From assembly GCF_010726765.1 (NCBI RefSeq), contig NZ_AP022601.1, positions 1,302,001-1,366,000 of the forward strand: a DNA stretch of 64,000 nucleotides. The letters run 5' to 3'. Source of the stretch: Mycobacterium gallinarum. GTDB taxonomy: Bacteria > Actinomycetota > Actinomycetes > Mycobacteriales > Mycobacteriaceae. A program made the translations under genes and the position numbers. The notes below the pieces were generated by a model, which was not told the origin of the DNA, ran no database searches, and worked only from the letters and a program-made list of their open reading frames with translations. The first letter of the stretch is position 1. Each line of letters opens with the position of its first letter. Positions 22,235 through 31,235 of this stretch are shown in pieces.

Positions 22235-24705
22235 CGACGACTGTGCTCGCCTACATTCCGAGTCCGTCGCAGGGCGTTTGGCATATCGGTCCGGTTCCGA
22301 TTCGTGCGTACGCGTTGTTCATCATCGTCGGGATCGTGGCGGCGTTGATCATCGGCGACCGGCGGTGGGAAGCCAGGGGCGGTGAGCGCGGCGTCATCTA
22401 CGACATCGCGCTGTGGGCGGTGCCGTTCGGCCTGATCGGCGGTCGGCTCTATCACGTCATCACCGACTGGTCGAAGTATTTCGGTGAGGGCAAGCCAGGG
22501 ATTCTCGGGGCGCTGCGAATCTGGGACGGCGGCCTGGGAATCTGGGGCGCGGTCGCACTCGGCGGCGTTGGAGCGTGGATCGCGTGCCGGAATCGTGGCA
22601 TTCCTCTGCCTGCATTCGGCGATGCGATTGCGCCGGGAATCATTCTGGCGCAGGCGATCGGCCGGATGGGCAACTACTTCAACCAGGAGTTGTACGGCCG
22701 GCCGACGACGGTGCCGTGGGGTCTGGAGATCTACGAGCGCGAGGGCGCCAACGGTGTGGTCAGCCCGGACCTGGCCAATGGGGTATCGACAGGCCAGCTG
22801 TACGAGGTTGTCCATCCGACGTTCCTGTACGAATTGGTGTGGAATGTCCTGATTTTCGCGCTGTTGATCTGGGTCGATCGGCGGTTCAGGATCGGTCACG
22901 GCCGGTTGTTCGCGCTGTATGTCGCGGGCTACTGCTTGGGTCGCTTCTGGATCGAACTGTTGCGTAGCGATCAGGCCACGCTGATCGCCGATATCAGGGT
23001 CAACTCGTTCACGTCGACGTTCGTATTCATCGGTGCGGTGGTGTATTTCATGGTGGCGCCGAAGGGTCGCGAGGACCCGGCGACGCTGAAGGGTAAGCCG
23101 CGCGATGAGTCGCTCATCAGTGAGGTGGCCGACGAACTTGTCGCTGTCGCGGCGACTTCGGGAGTGGTTGCGGCGGCCAAGGCGGCCGGGCAGGACGAAG
23201 ACGAAGACGCTCGGGCCGACGCGGATGAGCACTTCGACGTCGATTCTGAGGATCTGGAGCCTGACGATTCCGTCGATGAAGAGACTGCCGCCGAAGCCAA
23301 ACTGCTCGCGGCGGCCGTAGCGGCAGAGACCGAACAAACCGAGGACGATGCGGATGAGTCAGTCGGTGGCGTGGGAGCTGTCGAGGGTGAGGACGCCGTT
23401 GAGGCCGAAGAGGCTGCCGCTGAGGCGCATGAGGCCGCCCTCGAGGGTGCCGACGAGGCTGAGGAAGTTGCCGCAGAAGTCGGGGCCGAAGCCGACGAAG
23501 ACTCCGAGCCCGAACCCGAAACAGACGAGACCGTAGAAGAAGAGTCTGTCGGTGGCGTGGGTGTTGTCGAGGGTGAGGACGCCGTTGAGGCCGAAGAGGC
23601 TGTCGCTGAGGCGCATGAGGCCGCCCTCGAGGGTGCCGACGAGGCTGAGGAAGTTGCCGCAGAAGTTGCAGCCGAAACCGACGAAGACTCCGAGCCCGAA
23701 CCCGAAACAGACGAGACCGTAGAAGAAGAGTCTGTCGGTGGTGTGGGAGCTGTCGAGGGTGAGGACGCCGTTGAGGCCGAAGAGGCTGTCGCTGAGGCGC
23801 ATGAGGCCGCCCTCGAGGGTGCCGACGAGGCTGAGGAAGTTGCCGCAGAAGTCGGGGCCGAAACCGACGAAGACTCCGAGCCCGAACCCGAAACAGACGA
23901 GACCGTAGAAGAAGAGTCTGTCGGTGGTGTGGGAGCTGTCGAGGGTGAGGACGCCGTTGAGGCCGAAGAGGCTGCCGCTGAGGCGCATGAGGCCGCCCTC
24001 GAGGGTGCCGACGAGGCTGAGGAAGTCGCCGCAGAAGTCGCGGCCGAAACCGACGAAGACTCCGAGGACGTAGGTACGGAGCTGGAGGCTGCAGCCGAAG
24101 CCGAGGCGGAGCTCCCTGAGGATGAGTCCGCCGCCGAGGACGAGGACTCGACCGAAGCGGGCGCTGAGGGTGAGGACGCGGTCCAGACACAAGCCGAGGA
24201 GTCGGGTGACGACGATGGGTCCGAGGAAGTCGGAACAGACGTAGCCACCGAAGATGCCGATGCCGACGAACTTGCGTTGGAGCTGGCTGAGGCCGCAGAA
24301 CACGTCGAGGACGAAACCGACGATTCACCCGAACCGGCCGAGGTCGAAGAGAGCACCGACGATGAACCGGAGTCCGTCGGTGGCGTTGGTGCTGTCGAGG
24401 GTGAGGACGCTGTCGAGGCGCAGGAGGCCGCACCCGAGGCTCACGAGTCCGCGGTCGAAAGTGCCGAAGAGGCCGAGGAAGTCGCCGAAGAGGTAGCGGC
24501 GGAGGCCGAAGATTCAGCAGCCGACGATGCCGAGGCGGAGGAATCTGACGGGGCCGAAGCTGAAACGGATCCTGACAATGAAAAGCCGGTTTCAGACACT
24601 GCGGCCACAGTGGTGCGGCCGAAGGCCGAGCCACCACCACCGCCGGTCGCCCGGCCCGAAGAGCGCGGCGGTCGACTCCGCCGTATTTTCCGCCGCAGCC
24701 GCTGA
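22231..24705 (+). CDS. lgt: Prolipoprotein diacylglyceryl transferase Lgt with a long acidic repeat tail
   Basis: Lgt transfers diacylglycerol from phosphatidylglycerol to the lipobox cysteine of prolipoproteins in the membrane. The enzyme part is residues 1-285: seven membrane segments, IWDGGLGIWGAV, AIGRMGNYFNQELYGRPTTV with the catalytic arginine, and VHPTFLYELVWN. It is followed by about 540 residues of Glu/Asp/Ala/Val-rich sequence ending in a basic tail (RGGRLRRIFRRSR). The total of 824 residues far exceeds the roughly 470 of M. tuberculosis Lgt, which already has a tail. Four near-identical 62-residue repeats explain much of the excess. The GTG start overlaps trpA by four bases. Confidence 0.94.
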   Translation: MTTTVLAYIPSPSQGVWHIGPVPIRAYALFIIVGIVAALIIGDRRWEARGGERGVIYDIALWAVPFGLIGGRLYHVITDWSKYFGEGKPGILGALRIWDGGLGIWGAVALGGVGAWIACRNRGIPLPAFGDAIAPGIILAQAIGRMGNYFNQELYGRPTTVPWGLEIYEREGANGVVSPDLANGVSTGQLYEVVHPTFLYELVWNVLIFALLIWVDRRFRIGHGRLFALYVAGYCLGRFWIELLRSDQATLIADIRVNSFTSTFVFIGAVVYFMVAPKGREDPATLKGKPRDESLISEVADELVAVAATSGVVAAAKAAGQDEDEDARADADEHFDVDSEDLEPDDSVDEETAAEAKLLAAAVAAETEQTEDDADESVGGVGAVEGEDAVEAEEAAAEAHEAALEGADEAEEVAAEVGAEADEDSEPEPETDETVEEESVGGVGVVEGEDAVEAEEAVAEAHEAALEGADEAEEVAAEVAAETDEDSEPEPETDETVEEESVGGVGAVEGEDAVEAEEAVAEAHEAALEGADEAEEVAAEVGAETDEDSEPEPETDETVEEESVGGVGAVEGEDAVEAEEAAAEAHEAALEGADEAEEVAAEVAAETDEDSEDVGTELEAAAEAEAELPEDESAAEDEDSTEAGAEGEDAVQTQAEESGDDDGSEEVGTDVATEDADADELALELAEAAEHVEDETDDSPEPAEVEESTDDEPESVGGVGAVEGEDAVEAQEAAPEAHESAVESAEEAEEVAEEVAAEAEDSAADDAEAEESDGAEAETDPDNEKPVSDTAATVVRPKAEPPPPPVARPEERGGRLRRIFRRSR
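23356..24068 (+). repeat. 186-bp in-frame tandem repeats in the lgt tail
   Basis: Repeat units start at 23356, 23542, 23728 and 23914, exactly 186 bases (62 codons) apart. Each starts with ESVGGVG, contains EGEDAVEAEEA and AHEAALEGADEAEEVAAEV, and ends in DEDSEPEPETDETVEE. The fourth unit is truncated at DEDSEDVG. Units differ by a few substitutions only, also at DNA level, pointing to recent duplication. A diverged relative starts at 24370 (ESVGGVGAVEGEDAVEAQEA). Confidence 0.92.
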
Positions 24706-24738
24706 CCGTTCCAGGCTCCAAGACATCAATGTCAGCCT

Positions 24739-24799
24739 GTTGCCTCACGTCAAGATGCGCGCGTGGGGGCATTCGTTGCCTCACGTAAACGTGCGCGCT
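24739..24799 (+). repeat. Left terminal repeat pair of the insertion sequence
   Basis: Two related 25-base copies lie at 24739-24763 and 24775-24799, 36 bases apart start to start. Both begin GTTGCCTCACGT. The transposase stop codon lies inside the outer copy, so the gene's last codons run through the repeats. Confidence 0.75.
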
Positions 24800-25982
24800 T
24801 TGTCACTGGAGGTGGGGCGCCGTCGCCGGCTTTGCTGGTGGCCAGAGTGAAGAGCTGTGCGGTCAACGCCTGAATCTGGCGTTGAGCGGCGGCTGGATTG
24901 ATCAGCGAGTAGGTCCGGGTCAGGCCCACGATGCGGTCGACGGTCATGGTCGGGTGGGCGGTCGCGCGGTGGAATGGGGTGGTGGCTTTGTCGTGTTTCT
25001 TGGATACCTTGGCCCCGGTGCGGACTTTGGTGATCAATTTCTGTTGCGGGTAGAAGTAGTTGGTCAGCTTGGACTGCAATTGCCAGATCTCGTTGAGGAG
25101 CAACAGTTCTGAGGCGGTGTCGTAGCGGTAGTAGCCCACCACGGTGCGTACGACCGTCCAGTTCTTCTGCTCGACGTGGCAGCCGTCGTTCTTATTGCCC
25201 GGCCGTGACCGGGTGAACGTGATCTGACGATCTCGGCACCATGCCAGCAGGTCGTCGTTGATGAATTCCGACCCGTTGTCACAGTCGACCCCGAGGATCG
25301 GGAACGGCATGGCGGCGGCGATGTGATTGAGGGCTGCCAGTATGTGTTTGACCGCCCTGTCAGGTAGCGAGTGGCTCTCGGTCCAGCCGGTAGCGATATC
25401 GGTGACCGTCAGCGTGAAGGCATGGCCTCCACCACGGCTGCCGCCGTCGTGAAAGACCGTGTCGATCTCGACGAAGCCGGGCACCGCGTCGTCCCATTCG
25501 GCCCAGGTGCGTACCGGGATCTGGCTTTTGAGTATCGACCCCGGCTTGGTGCCCACCCGACCTCTGATCTTGTATTTGGCTCGCTCATCAGCAAGTCGGC
25601 GATCGATGGTGGCCGCCGACATCGTTACCAACAGGGCCGCGGTGTCGTCGCTGATCGCCAGCTCCCCGAAGTGCCGCAACACGGCCACCAGCTCGGTGAG
25701 CATCGGCGCCAGCCGTTTACCGGCCGGCATTCCCAGCACTGTCCAGCAGACCGTCAGCGCCGCGATGACATCAGGCCCGTAGGTCACTGGCCGGGGACGA
25801 CGCGCGCTGATGACCTTCGGCTGCAGCCCCGCCTTGAGCGCCCTGCGGGCGTGGTTACGGTGCCAGCCGGTATTGGCACACAACTCGTCGAGGATCCGAC
25901 TCTTACCGCGCTTACCCGCCACCTGGTAGCGGATCGCGGTCACATCGGTGATTGCTCTGCGCTGTGCCAACGTCAACCCCAT
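24750..25982 (-). CDS. Integrase-core DDE transposase
   Basis: This 410-residue transposase has an N-terminal DNA-binding region (about residues 1-140, [12 protein letters not shown]) and an rve-type catalytic core. The acidic triad is visible as [15 protein letters not shown] near residue 173, [16 protein letters not shown] near 230 and [13 protein letters not shown] near 266. The chain is full length with no frame break, so the element may be active. ATG 25982 lies 12 bases inside the inner right-end repeat. The ISNCY assignment is tentative. Confidence 0.9.
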   Translation of the reverse strand: MGLTLAQRRAITDVTAIRYQVAGKRGKSRILDELCANTGWHRNHARRALKAGLQPKVISARRPRPVTYGPDVIAALTVCWTVLGMPAGKRLAPMLTELVAVLRHFGELAISDDTAALLVTMSAATIDRRLADERAKYKIRGRVGTKPGSILKSQIPVRTWAEWDDAVPGFVEIDTVFHDGGSRGGGHAFTLTVTDIATGWTESHSLPDRAVKHILAALNHIAAAMPFPILGVDCDNGSEFINDDLLAWCRDRQITFTRSRPGNKNDGCHVEQKNWTVVRTVVGYYRYDTASELLLLNEIWQLQSKLTNYFYPQQKLITKVRTGAKVSKKHDKATTPFHRATAHPTMTVDRIVGLTRTYSLINPAAAQRQIQALTAQLFTLATSKAGDGAPPPVTKRARLREATNAPTRAS

Positions 25983-25993
25983 CCACTGGGCCT

Positions 25994-26054
25994 ACGCGCG
26001 CATTTCTGATGAGGCAACGAATCACCGTTTCGCGCGCATTTCTGATGAGTCAAC
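25994..26054 (-). repeat. Right terminal repeat pair of the insertion sequence
   Basis: Two related 25-base copies lie at 25994-26018 and 26030-26054, inverted relative to the left end and again 36 bases apart. Read inwards they begin GTTGCCTCATCAGAAATG (inner) and GTTGACTCATCAGAAATG (outer). Confidence 0.75.
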
Positions 26055-26077
26055 GCGGTCAGAGGGGCCGAGTAGTG

Positions 26078-26093
26078 TCGAACACATGTTCGA
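26078..26093 (+). promoter_or_regulatory. Perfect mycobacterial SOS box (LexA site)
   Basis: TCGAACACATGTTCGA is a perfect palindrome of the form TCGAAC-N4-GTTCGA, the LexA box consensus of mycobacteria. The start codon ATG of the 13E12-family gene (26086-26088) lies in its centre. LexA bound here would block transcription or initiation. LexA control of 13E12-family genes is known in M. tuberculosis. Confidence 0.88.
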
Positions 26094-27372
26094 TATATCC
26101 GCGTTGACCTTGGTCGACCCGCTCGCGGATGAGGCTGAGTTGATCGCGGTCATCGCCGATTTGGAGCGGCTGAAGTCTGCAGCCGCAGCCGGCCAGGCCC
26201 GCGCTACGGCTGCGCTGGATGAGCGTCGGCGAGCAGTGGAGGCTGCCGCAGGGGTGCCGACGAAGCAACGAGGCAGAGGCATATCCAGTGAGGTTGCCCT
26301 CGCGCGGCGCGATTCGCCCTCGCGCGGGAACCGGCACCTGGGCTTCGCCAAAGCTCTAGTGCACGAGATGCCCTACACGTTGGCTGCCCTGGAGTGTGGA
26401 GCACTTTCCGAATGGCGCGCCACTCTGATCGTGCGAGAGTCGGCGTGCCTCAGCGTGGCGGACCGCCGTGTGCTGGATGCCGAGATGTGCGCCGATATCA
26501 ACAGTCTCGACGGGAAGGGTGACTCCCGGATAGCCGCGGACGCCAAAGGAATCGCCTGCCAACTGGATGTCCAATCGGTGGTCGAACGGGCAGCGAAAGC
26601 CGAATCTGAGCGGAACGTGACTTGCCGTCCGGCCCCTGACGCCATGACCTATGTGACCGCGCTGCTCCCGGTGGCACAGGGCGTAAGTGTCTATGCGGCA
26701 CTACGACGATCCGCCGATACTACGTTCGACGATCGGTCCCGCGGTCAGGTCATGGCCGACACATTTGTGGAGCGGGTCACCGGTCGACCGGCCGAGACTC
26801 CCGAGCCGATCGCCGTCAACCTGGTCATGTCGGATCAGGCACTGTTAAGCGAGGCTGACAGCCCCGCAATCGTCGATGGCTACGGGCCGATACCTGCTGC
26901 GATCGCTCGCAAGCTGGTCGAGGATGCAGTCGGCGATGATCGGTCGAAGGCCACCTTGCGACGGCTCTACCGTCATCCCAAGTCTGGATCCCTGGTCGCG
27001 ATGGAGTCGCGGTCGCGTTGCTTTCCAAAGGGATTGGCGAAGTTCATCGGGTTGCGAGATCAAACCTGTCGAACGCCGTATTGCGATGCCCCGATTCGCC
27101 ATCGCGATCACGCTGTGCCGAAAAGTCGCGGGGGACCTACGCATGCGCTCAACGGTCTGGGCATGTGCGCTCACTGCAACTACGTCAAGGAGTCACCGGG
27201 CTGGGAGGTGAGCACCTGTGAGGAAAACGGTGTCCACACCGCCGAATTCGTCACGCCCACCGGCGCGCACTACGAGTCGACGGCACCACCGCTGCCGGGT
27301 GCTCGATTGGTCACCGTGAGTGAACTCGAAGTCAGAATTGGCATCGAGCTCGCTGACCTACACGCCGCGTAG
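26086..27372 (+). CDS. 13E12 repeat family protein with HNH nuclease domain
   Basis: This 428-residue protein belongs to the DUF222/13E12 family: an N-terminal helical DUF222 region (residues 15-270, with [15 protein letters not shown] and [19 protein letters not shown]) and a C-terminal HNH domain ([20 protein letters not shown] near residue 332, then [13 protein letters not shown]). ATG 26086 is chosen because it sits in an SOS box; upstream codons run into the insertion sequence. The function of the family is unresolved, but genes are often DNA-damage inducible and associated with genome plasticity. Its 3' end overlaps the response-regulator gene by 15 bases. Confidence 0.9.
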   Translation: MFDISALTLVDPLADEAELIAVIADLERLKSAAAAGQARATAALDERRRAVEAAAGVPTKQRGRGISSEVALARRDSPSRGNRHLGFAKALVHEMPYTLAALECGALSEWRATLIVRESACLSVADRRVLDAEMCADINSLDGKGDSRIAADAKGIACQLDVQSVVERAAKAESERNVTCRPAPDAMTYVTALLPVAQGVSVYAALRRSADTTFDDRSRGQVMADTFVERVTGRPAETPEPIAVNLVMSDQALLSEADSPAIVDGYGPIPAAIARKLVEDAVGDDRSKATLRRLYRHPKSGSLVAMESRSRCFPKGLAKFIGLRDQTCRTPYCDAPIRHRDHAVPKSRGGPTHALNGLGMCAHCNYVKESPGWEVSTCEENGVHTAEFVTPTGAHYESTAPPLPGARLVTVSELEVRIGIELADLHAA

Positions 27373-28023
27373 ATGATAGCGGCGCTCAGGTCTGCCTGCG
27401 CCGTACTGCAATCGCAATTCCAGTACGTCGGCGCTCAGGTAGTGCTCGAGATAGCGCCGCGCGCTAACTCGAGAAATCCCAACCAGATCCGCGCACTCGG
27501 CCGCAGAGACCTCGCCGGCGCTGCGGACCGCGTCCAGCACCAGTCGGCCCGTCTCGACGCCGAGGCCCTTCGGCAGGGCCTGTGTCGCTCCACCGGGCCG
27601 ACCGAACAAGGAATCGACCAGCGACTGGTCGATCCCACCCGCCGACTCCAGGGTGTCCGCCCGTGCCGCGAACGCTTCCAACTTGGCCTTGAACTGCGGG
27701 AACTCGAACGGCTTGATCAAGAAATCCGCGGCCCCACCGTCCAAAGCGCCTTTGACAGTGTCCAACTCCCGTGCCGCGGTGATCATGATGACGCCAACCA
27801 AGTTGCCATCCGACCGCAGCTGCTGCAGCACCTCCAGGCCGGTCATATCCGGCAGATACACGTCCAGCAGCACCAACTGCGGCTGCAAATCCTGCACCGC
27901 GGCCAAGGCTTCCGTGCCGGTCCGTGCCACTCCGCTGGCTCGAAATCCGTCCACCTGTTCGACGAATCGCCGATGAATCTCGGCCACCATGAAATCGTCG
28001 TCGACGATCAGCACGTCACGCAT
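27358..28023 (-). CDS. Response regulator, CitB/DctR type
   Basis: This 221-residue regulator has an N-terminal receiver domain with the acidic pocket DDD at residues 8-10, phospho-acceptor Asp54 ([13 protein letters not shown]) and Lys104 (FLIKPF). The C-terminal half (about 155-221) holds a winged-helix-like DNA-binding domain ([20 protein letters not shown]). Pairing with a CitA/DcuS-type kinase, with an eight-base gene overlap, indicates carboxylate sensing. The likely target is the divergent tctCBA operon. Confidence 0.9.
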   Translation of the reverse strand: MRDVLIVDDDFMVAEIHRRFVEQVDGFRASGVARTGTEALAAVQDLQPQLVLLDVYLPDMTGLEVLQQLRSDGNLVGVIMITAARELDTVKGALDGGAADFLIKPFEFPQFKAKLEAFAARADTLESAGGIDQSLVDSLFGRPGGATQALPKGLGVETGRLVLDAVRSAGEVSAAECADLVGISRVSARRYLEHYLSADVLELRLQYGAGRPERRYHLRGV

Positions 28024-29653
28024 GCGCGGCCTTTTCGGCGACGACGCCCGTCGGCAGCCGCACCACGAAAAGTGCGCCCCCCGAGGGGCCGTCGGTCACC
28101 TCCACCGTCCCGCCGTACTGAGACGTCACGATCCGCACCAACGCCAGGCCGATGCCTCGCCCGCCCGGCGCGTCAGGCTTGGATGTCACACCACGGGCGA
28201 AGATCGATTCGCGAAGATACTCAGGCACGCCCGGGCCTGAGTCGGCGACAGAGATCATCAGCCCCTCATCGTCTTCGATGCCAATCGTGACCCGCGCCGG
28301 TTGCGACCCCACTGACACATCGACCGCATTGTCGACGAGATTGCCGAGCAGGGTGATCACGTCGGTCGCCAGCGCGGGCGGCAACGCCGCCAGATGTGAC
28401 TCCGGGGCGATCTCGAGCGACACACCGCTCTCGGCCGCCAGCGTCGTCTTCGCGATCAACAAAGCCGCCACGGCGGGATCGGAAATACGTTGCGTCACTG
28501 CATCACTGATTTCTGCCCGCCGTCGCGTCAGAGTGCCGACCAGGTCACGCACCGAATCGTATTCACCCAGCTGGACCAAACCAGAGATGGTGTGCAGCTG
28601 GTTCGCGAACTCGTGCGTCTGCGCGCGCAGTGTGTCCGTCACGCTCTTGTGCGACGACAGCTGCCCTTGCAGAGCCGCTAGCTCGGTGCTGTCACGCATC
28701 GTCGTCACCGTGCCGATCCGCTGGCCCTGGCTCGTCGCCGCCCTCCGGTTCAACGCCAGCACCCTTGTCCGCGTGACGATCACGGTGTCGCCGGCGGAGC
28801 GGCCGTCCTCACCCGACAGTAAGAAGTCGACCACCGCGGGATCCAACCCCACGCTGCCCACCGGACGGCCCACCGCATCGTCGCTCACCCCTAACAGATC
28901 CTGTGCACTGTCGTTGAGCAGCGTGATGTCGCCCTCGTTGTTCACCGCGACGACGCCCTCGCGAATGCTGTGCAACAACGCTTCCCGATGATCCGCCAAG
29001 CCGGCGATCTCGGCGATCTCCAACCCGCGGGTGTGCCGTTTGATCCGCCTCGACAGCAGCCACGACGCCAACAGACCCAGCGCCGCACCCAGTCCCAGAT
29101 AAAACAGCAGACGTTCCCCAGACGCGCCCATCAATTCCCACAGCGACGGATACCGCTCGCTGACCGACGCCACCGCCACGACATCGCCGCTGTCGGCGAG
29201 GATCGGCACCTCACCCACGAGGCTGTGCACCCCATCGATCGTCAGATCACCGAACCAGGCGCGCCCCTCGTCGGCGCGCGAGGGACCCATATCGACCTGT
29301 CTGCCGAGCCGCGACGGATCCGATGACACCCGCACCGTGCCGCCGGGATCGATGATCTCCGCAAGTCCCGCACCCGACAGCGCCACCGCGCGGTCGACTT
29401 CGGGCGCCAGCACCTTCGAGGCCCCGGGATCGGCATACCGGTCCCGCACCACGGGCGTCGACGCCATGTTCTCGGCGACGGCGATCATCCGCGCTCCTCG
29501 CACCTCGCGGAACTCCCGCGTTGACTGCGCCACCGACACGGCAGCCACCGCGATCAGCACAATCGCGACGACCAGCAACTGGAACACCAGGAACTGGCCC
29601 GCCAGGCTGCGGAAGCCTCGCGCCGGAGACCGGAGAAGTTTCACAACGACCAA
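28016..29653 (-). CDS. Sensor histidine kinase, CitA/DcuS type
   Basis: This kinase of 545 residues has a transmembrane helix near residues 20-42, a periplasmic sensor domain (about 45-175), a second membrane helix near 180-200, a PAS domain (about 220-320) and a kinase core. The phospho-acceptor His lies in THEFANQLHTISGLVQLGEYD-type sequence near residue 350, as in citrate/C4-dicarboxylate sensors. ATP-binding boxes are GNLVDNAVDVS, VADSGPGVPEYL and GGRGIGLALVRIV. TTG 29653 has AAAGGA four bases upstream; GTG 29644 is an alternative. It probably senses an external di- or tricarboxylate. Confidence 0.9.
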   Translation of the reverse strand: MVVVKLLRSPARGFRSLAGQFLVFQLLVVAIVLIAVAAVSVAQSTREFREVRGARMIAVAENMASTPVVRDRYADPGASKVLAPEVDRAVALSGAGLAEIIDPGGTVRVSSDPSRLGRQVDMGPSRADEGRAWFGDLTIDGVHSLVGEVPILADSGDVVAVASVSERYPSLWELMGASGERLLFYLGLGAALGLLASWLLSRRIKRHTRGLEIAEIAGLADHREALLHSIREGVVAVNNEGDITLLNDSAQDLLGVSDDAVGRPVGSVGLDPAVVDFLLSGEDGRSAGDTVIVTRTRVLALNRRAATSQGQRIGTVTTMRDSTELAALQGQLSSHKSVTDTLRAQTHEFANQLHTISGLVQLGEYDSVRDLVGTLTRRRAEISDAVTQRISDPAVAALLIAKTTLAAESGVSLEIAPESHLAALPPALATDVITLLGNLVDNAVDVSVGSQPARVTIGIEDDEGLMISVADSGPGVPEYLRESIFARGVTSKPDAPGGRGIGLALVRIVTSQYGGTVEVTDGPSGGALFVVRLPTGVVAEKAAHA

Positions 29654-29675
29654 AACGTCCTTTGCGTACTCATGC

Positions 29676-29689
29676 GTGACCTACATCAC
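29676..29689. promoter_or_regulatory. Candidate Crp-type binding site
   Basis: GTGA-CCTACA-TCAC lies in the divergent control region between the kinase and tctC. It matches GTGA-N6-TCAC, the core of Crp/GlxR sites in actinobacteria, with weaker outer positions (C and T rather than T and A). Catabolite-type control of carboxylate uptake would fit; binding is inferred. Confidence 0.45.
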
Positions 29690-29736
29690 TGCTCGGGTCC
29701 AGTATTGCTGAGCATCACAACAGACTGGGGAGCGAC

Positions 29737-30720
29737 GTGAATACCAAGCACACCCGGCCGATGCTCGTCATCGCTGTGATCGTCGCCCTTCTGGTGACAT
29801 CCTGCGGCGTCACTCGTGACGGCGGCGAACTCGGCCTGCACCGGCTACGCATGATGGTGCCCAACAGCCCCGGCGGCGGCTACGACCTGACCGCCCGCAC
29901 CGCGGTGAAAATCATGGAGGACGACGACATCACCGGTCGCGTCGAGGTCTTCAACGTCATCGGCGCCGGCGGGACCGTCGCGATGGCCCGCCTCATGAAC
30001 GAAAAGGGCAACGACGACCTCATGATGACCATGGGCTTGGGTGTCGTCGGCGCCACCTACACCAATGGTTCCAAAATCAAGGCTTCCGACGCGACGGCGC
30101 TGGCCAAGCTGATCGAGGACCCCGGAGCGATCTTCGTACCCGCCGATTCGCCCTTCAAGACCGTGCAGGACTTTGTCGCGGCATGGAAGGCGGATCCCGC
30201 CAAGGTGACGATCGGCGGCGGATCATCTCCCGGCGGCCCCGACCACTTGTTCCCGATGGAGGTCGCATCGACCGTCGGCGTCGACCCGAAGTCGGTCAAC
30301 TTCATCACGTATGACGGCGGCGGCGACCTGCTCACCGCACTGCTCGGCAAGAAGATCACCGTCGGGACCTCGAGCCCCGGCGAACTCATCGACCAGATCG
30401 AAGCCGGCCAACTGCGTGTGCTCGCCGTCTCCAGCGATGAGCGGGTCGAGGGCATCGACGCCCCGACGCTCAAGGAGTCCGGCATCGACATGACCTTCGC
30501 CAACTGGCGCGGAGTCCTTGCGCCGCCGGGCATTTCCGATGACGCCAGGAGATCGATGATCAAGGTGCTCGAAGATCTCCACGCCACCCAGGGGTGGAAG
30601 GACGCCCTCGTCAAGAACGGTTGGACCGACGCATTCGTGACCGGCGAAGAATTCGAACAGTTCCTCATAGAACAAGACAACCGGGTTTCGACGACCCTGA
30701 CCGAGCTGGGGCTGCTATGA
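29737..30720 (+). CDS. tctC: Tripartite tricarboxylate transporter substrate-binding lipoprotein TctC
   Basis: TctC-family (Bug) proteins capture tri- or dicarboxylates outside the membrane for TctAB. The 327-residue protein begins with a lipoprotein signal (basic MNTKHTRP, hydrophobic LVIAVIVALLVTSC; lipobox cysteine at about residue 27). The mature part has MMVPNSPGGGYDLTARTAVK near residue 46, VTIGGGSSPGGPDHLFPME and the C-terminal segment WRGVLAPPGISDDARRSM, all typical. It is divergent from the CitAB-like system and overlaps tctB by four bases. Confidence 0.93.
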   Translation: MNTKHTRPMLVIAVIVALLVTSCGVTRDGGELGLHRLRMMVPNSPGGGYDLTARTAVKIMEDDDITGRVEVFNVIGAGGTVAMARLMNEKGNDDLMMTMGLGVVGATYTNGSKIKASDATALAKLIEDPGAIFVPADSPFKTVQDFVAAWKADPAKVTIGGGSSPGGPDHLFPMEVASTVGVDPKSVNFITYDGGGDLLTALLGKKITVGTSSPGELIDQIEAGQLRVLAVSSDERVEGIDAPTLKESGIDMTFANWRGVLAPPGISDDARRSMIKVLEDLHATQGWKDALVKNGWTDAFVTGEEFEQFLIEQDNRVSTTLTELGLL

Positions 30721-31235
30721 CGACGACCGAGGGGACGTCGACGTCCGAAAAAAGCGTCGACAAGGCCCAATATCTTGTCTGCGCCGTGCTGGTTGCGGTC
30801 GGCGCCTTCGTGATCTACGACGCGCTCACCCTCGAGGCAGGCTTCGCCAAGGTCGACCCCGTCGGTCCCAAGATGTTCCCCGTCGTCATCGGCGTCGTTC
30901 TCATTGCGCTCGCTGTCGTGCTGGCCATCGCGATCCCACGCGGTTCGGTGGGAGAGGCGGACGCAGGCGAAGACGTCGACCCTGACGCACCGGCCGACTG
31001 GCGCACCGTCGGTCTGCTCATCGGCATCTTCATCGCCACCATTTTCTTGGTCAACCCGCTGGGCTGGGCCATCACCGGCGCCCTGCTATTCGCTGGTACG
31101 GCAACCGTTCTGGGCAGCCGGCACTACATCCGCAACATCATCATCGGTGCGGTGCTCTCGGTCGGCAGCTTCTACGCGTTCTATTCCGGGCTTGGAATCC
31201 CTTTGCCCGCAGGCATTCTGAATGGAATCCTTTGA
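30717..31235 (+). CDS. tctB: Tripartite tricarboxylate transporter small membrane subunit TctB
   Basis: This 172-residue protein has four predicted membrane segments (about residues 22-40, 56-76, 98-118 and 124-155). The TctB-type segments [19 protein letters not shown] and [17 protein letters not shown] are present. An acidic loop ([16 protein letters not shown]) separates helices two and three. It pairs with TctA to form the membrane part of the uptake system. It overlaps tctC by four and tctA by fourteen bases. Confidence 0.9.
   Translation: MTTTEGTSTSEKSVDKAQYLVCAVLVAVGAFVIYDALTLEAGFAKVDPVGPKMFPVVIGVVLIALAVVLAIAIPRGSVGEADAGEDVDPDAPADWRTVGLLIGIFIATIFLVNPLGWAITGALLFAGTATVLGSRHYIRNIIIGAVLSVGSFYAFYSGLGIPLPAGILNGIL

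Larger units (their letters stand above)
24736..26057 (-). mobile_element. Insertion sequence of about 1.32 kb with 5-bp target duplication
   Basis: The element contains one transposase gene on the minus strand. The same pentamer, GTCAG, flanks it at 24731-24735 and 26058-26062 and is the likely target-site duplication. Both ends carry two copies of a related 25-bp sequence starting GTTG.CTCA and ending in a GCGCGC core, in inverted orientation between ends. It lies between lgt and a 13E12-family gene. Exact tips are inferred from the symmetry of the repeats and the duplication. I cannot name the IS; the transposase type suggests the ISNCY/integrase-core group. Confidence 0.75.

Noticed and set aside
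22971..24784. Long minus-strand open frames opposite lgt (up to 555 codons)
   Set aside because: They are complements of the repetitive acidic tail of Lgt; composition is Ser/Ala- or Arg/Pro-rich without domains, and the plus-strand gene is certain.
25948..26085. Start of the 13E12 protein inside the insertion sequence
   Set aside because: The codons come from the right end of the mobile element; family homology and the SOS box point to ATG 26086.
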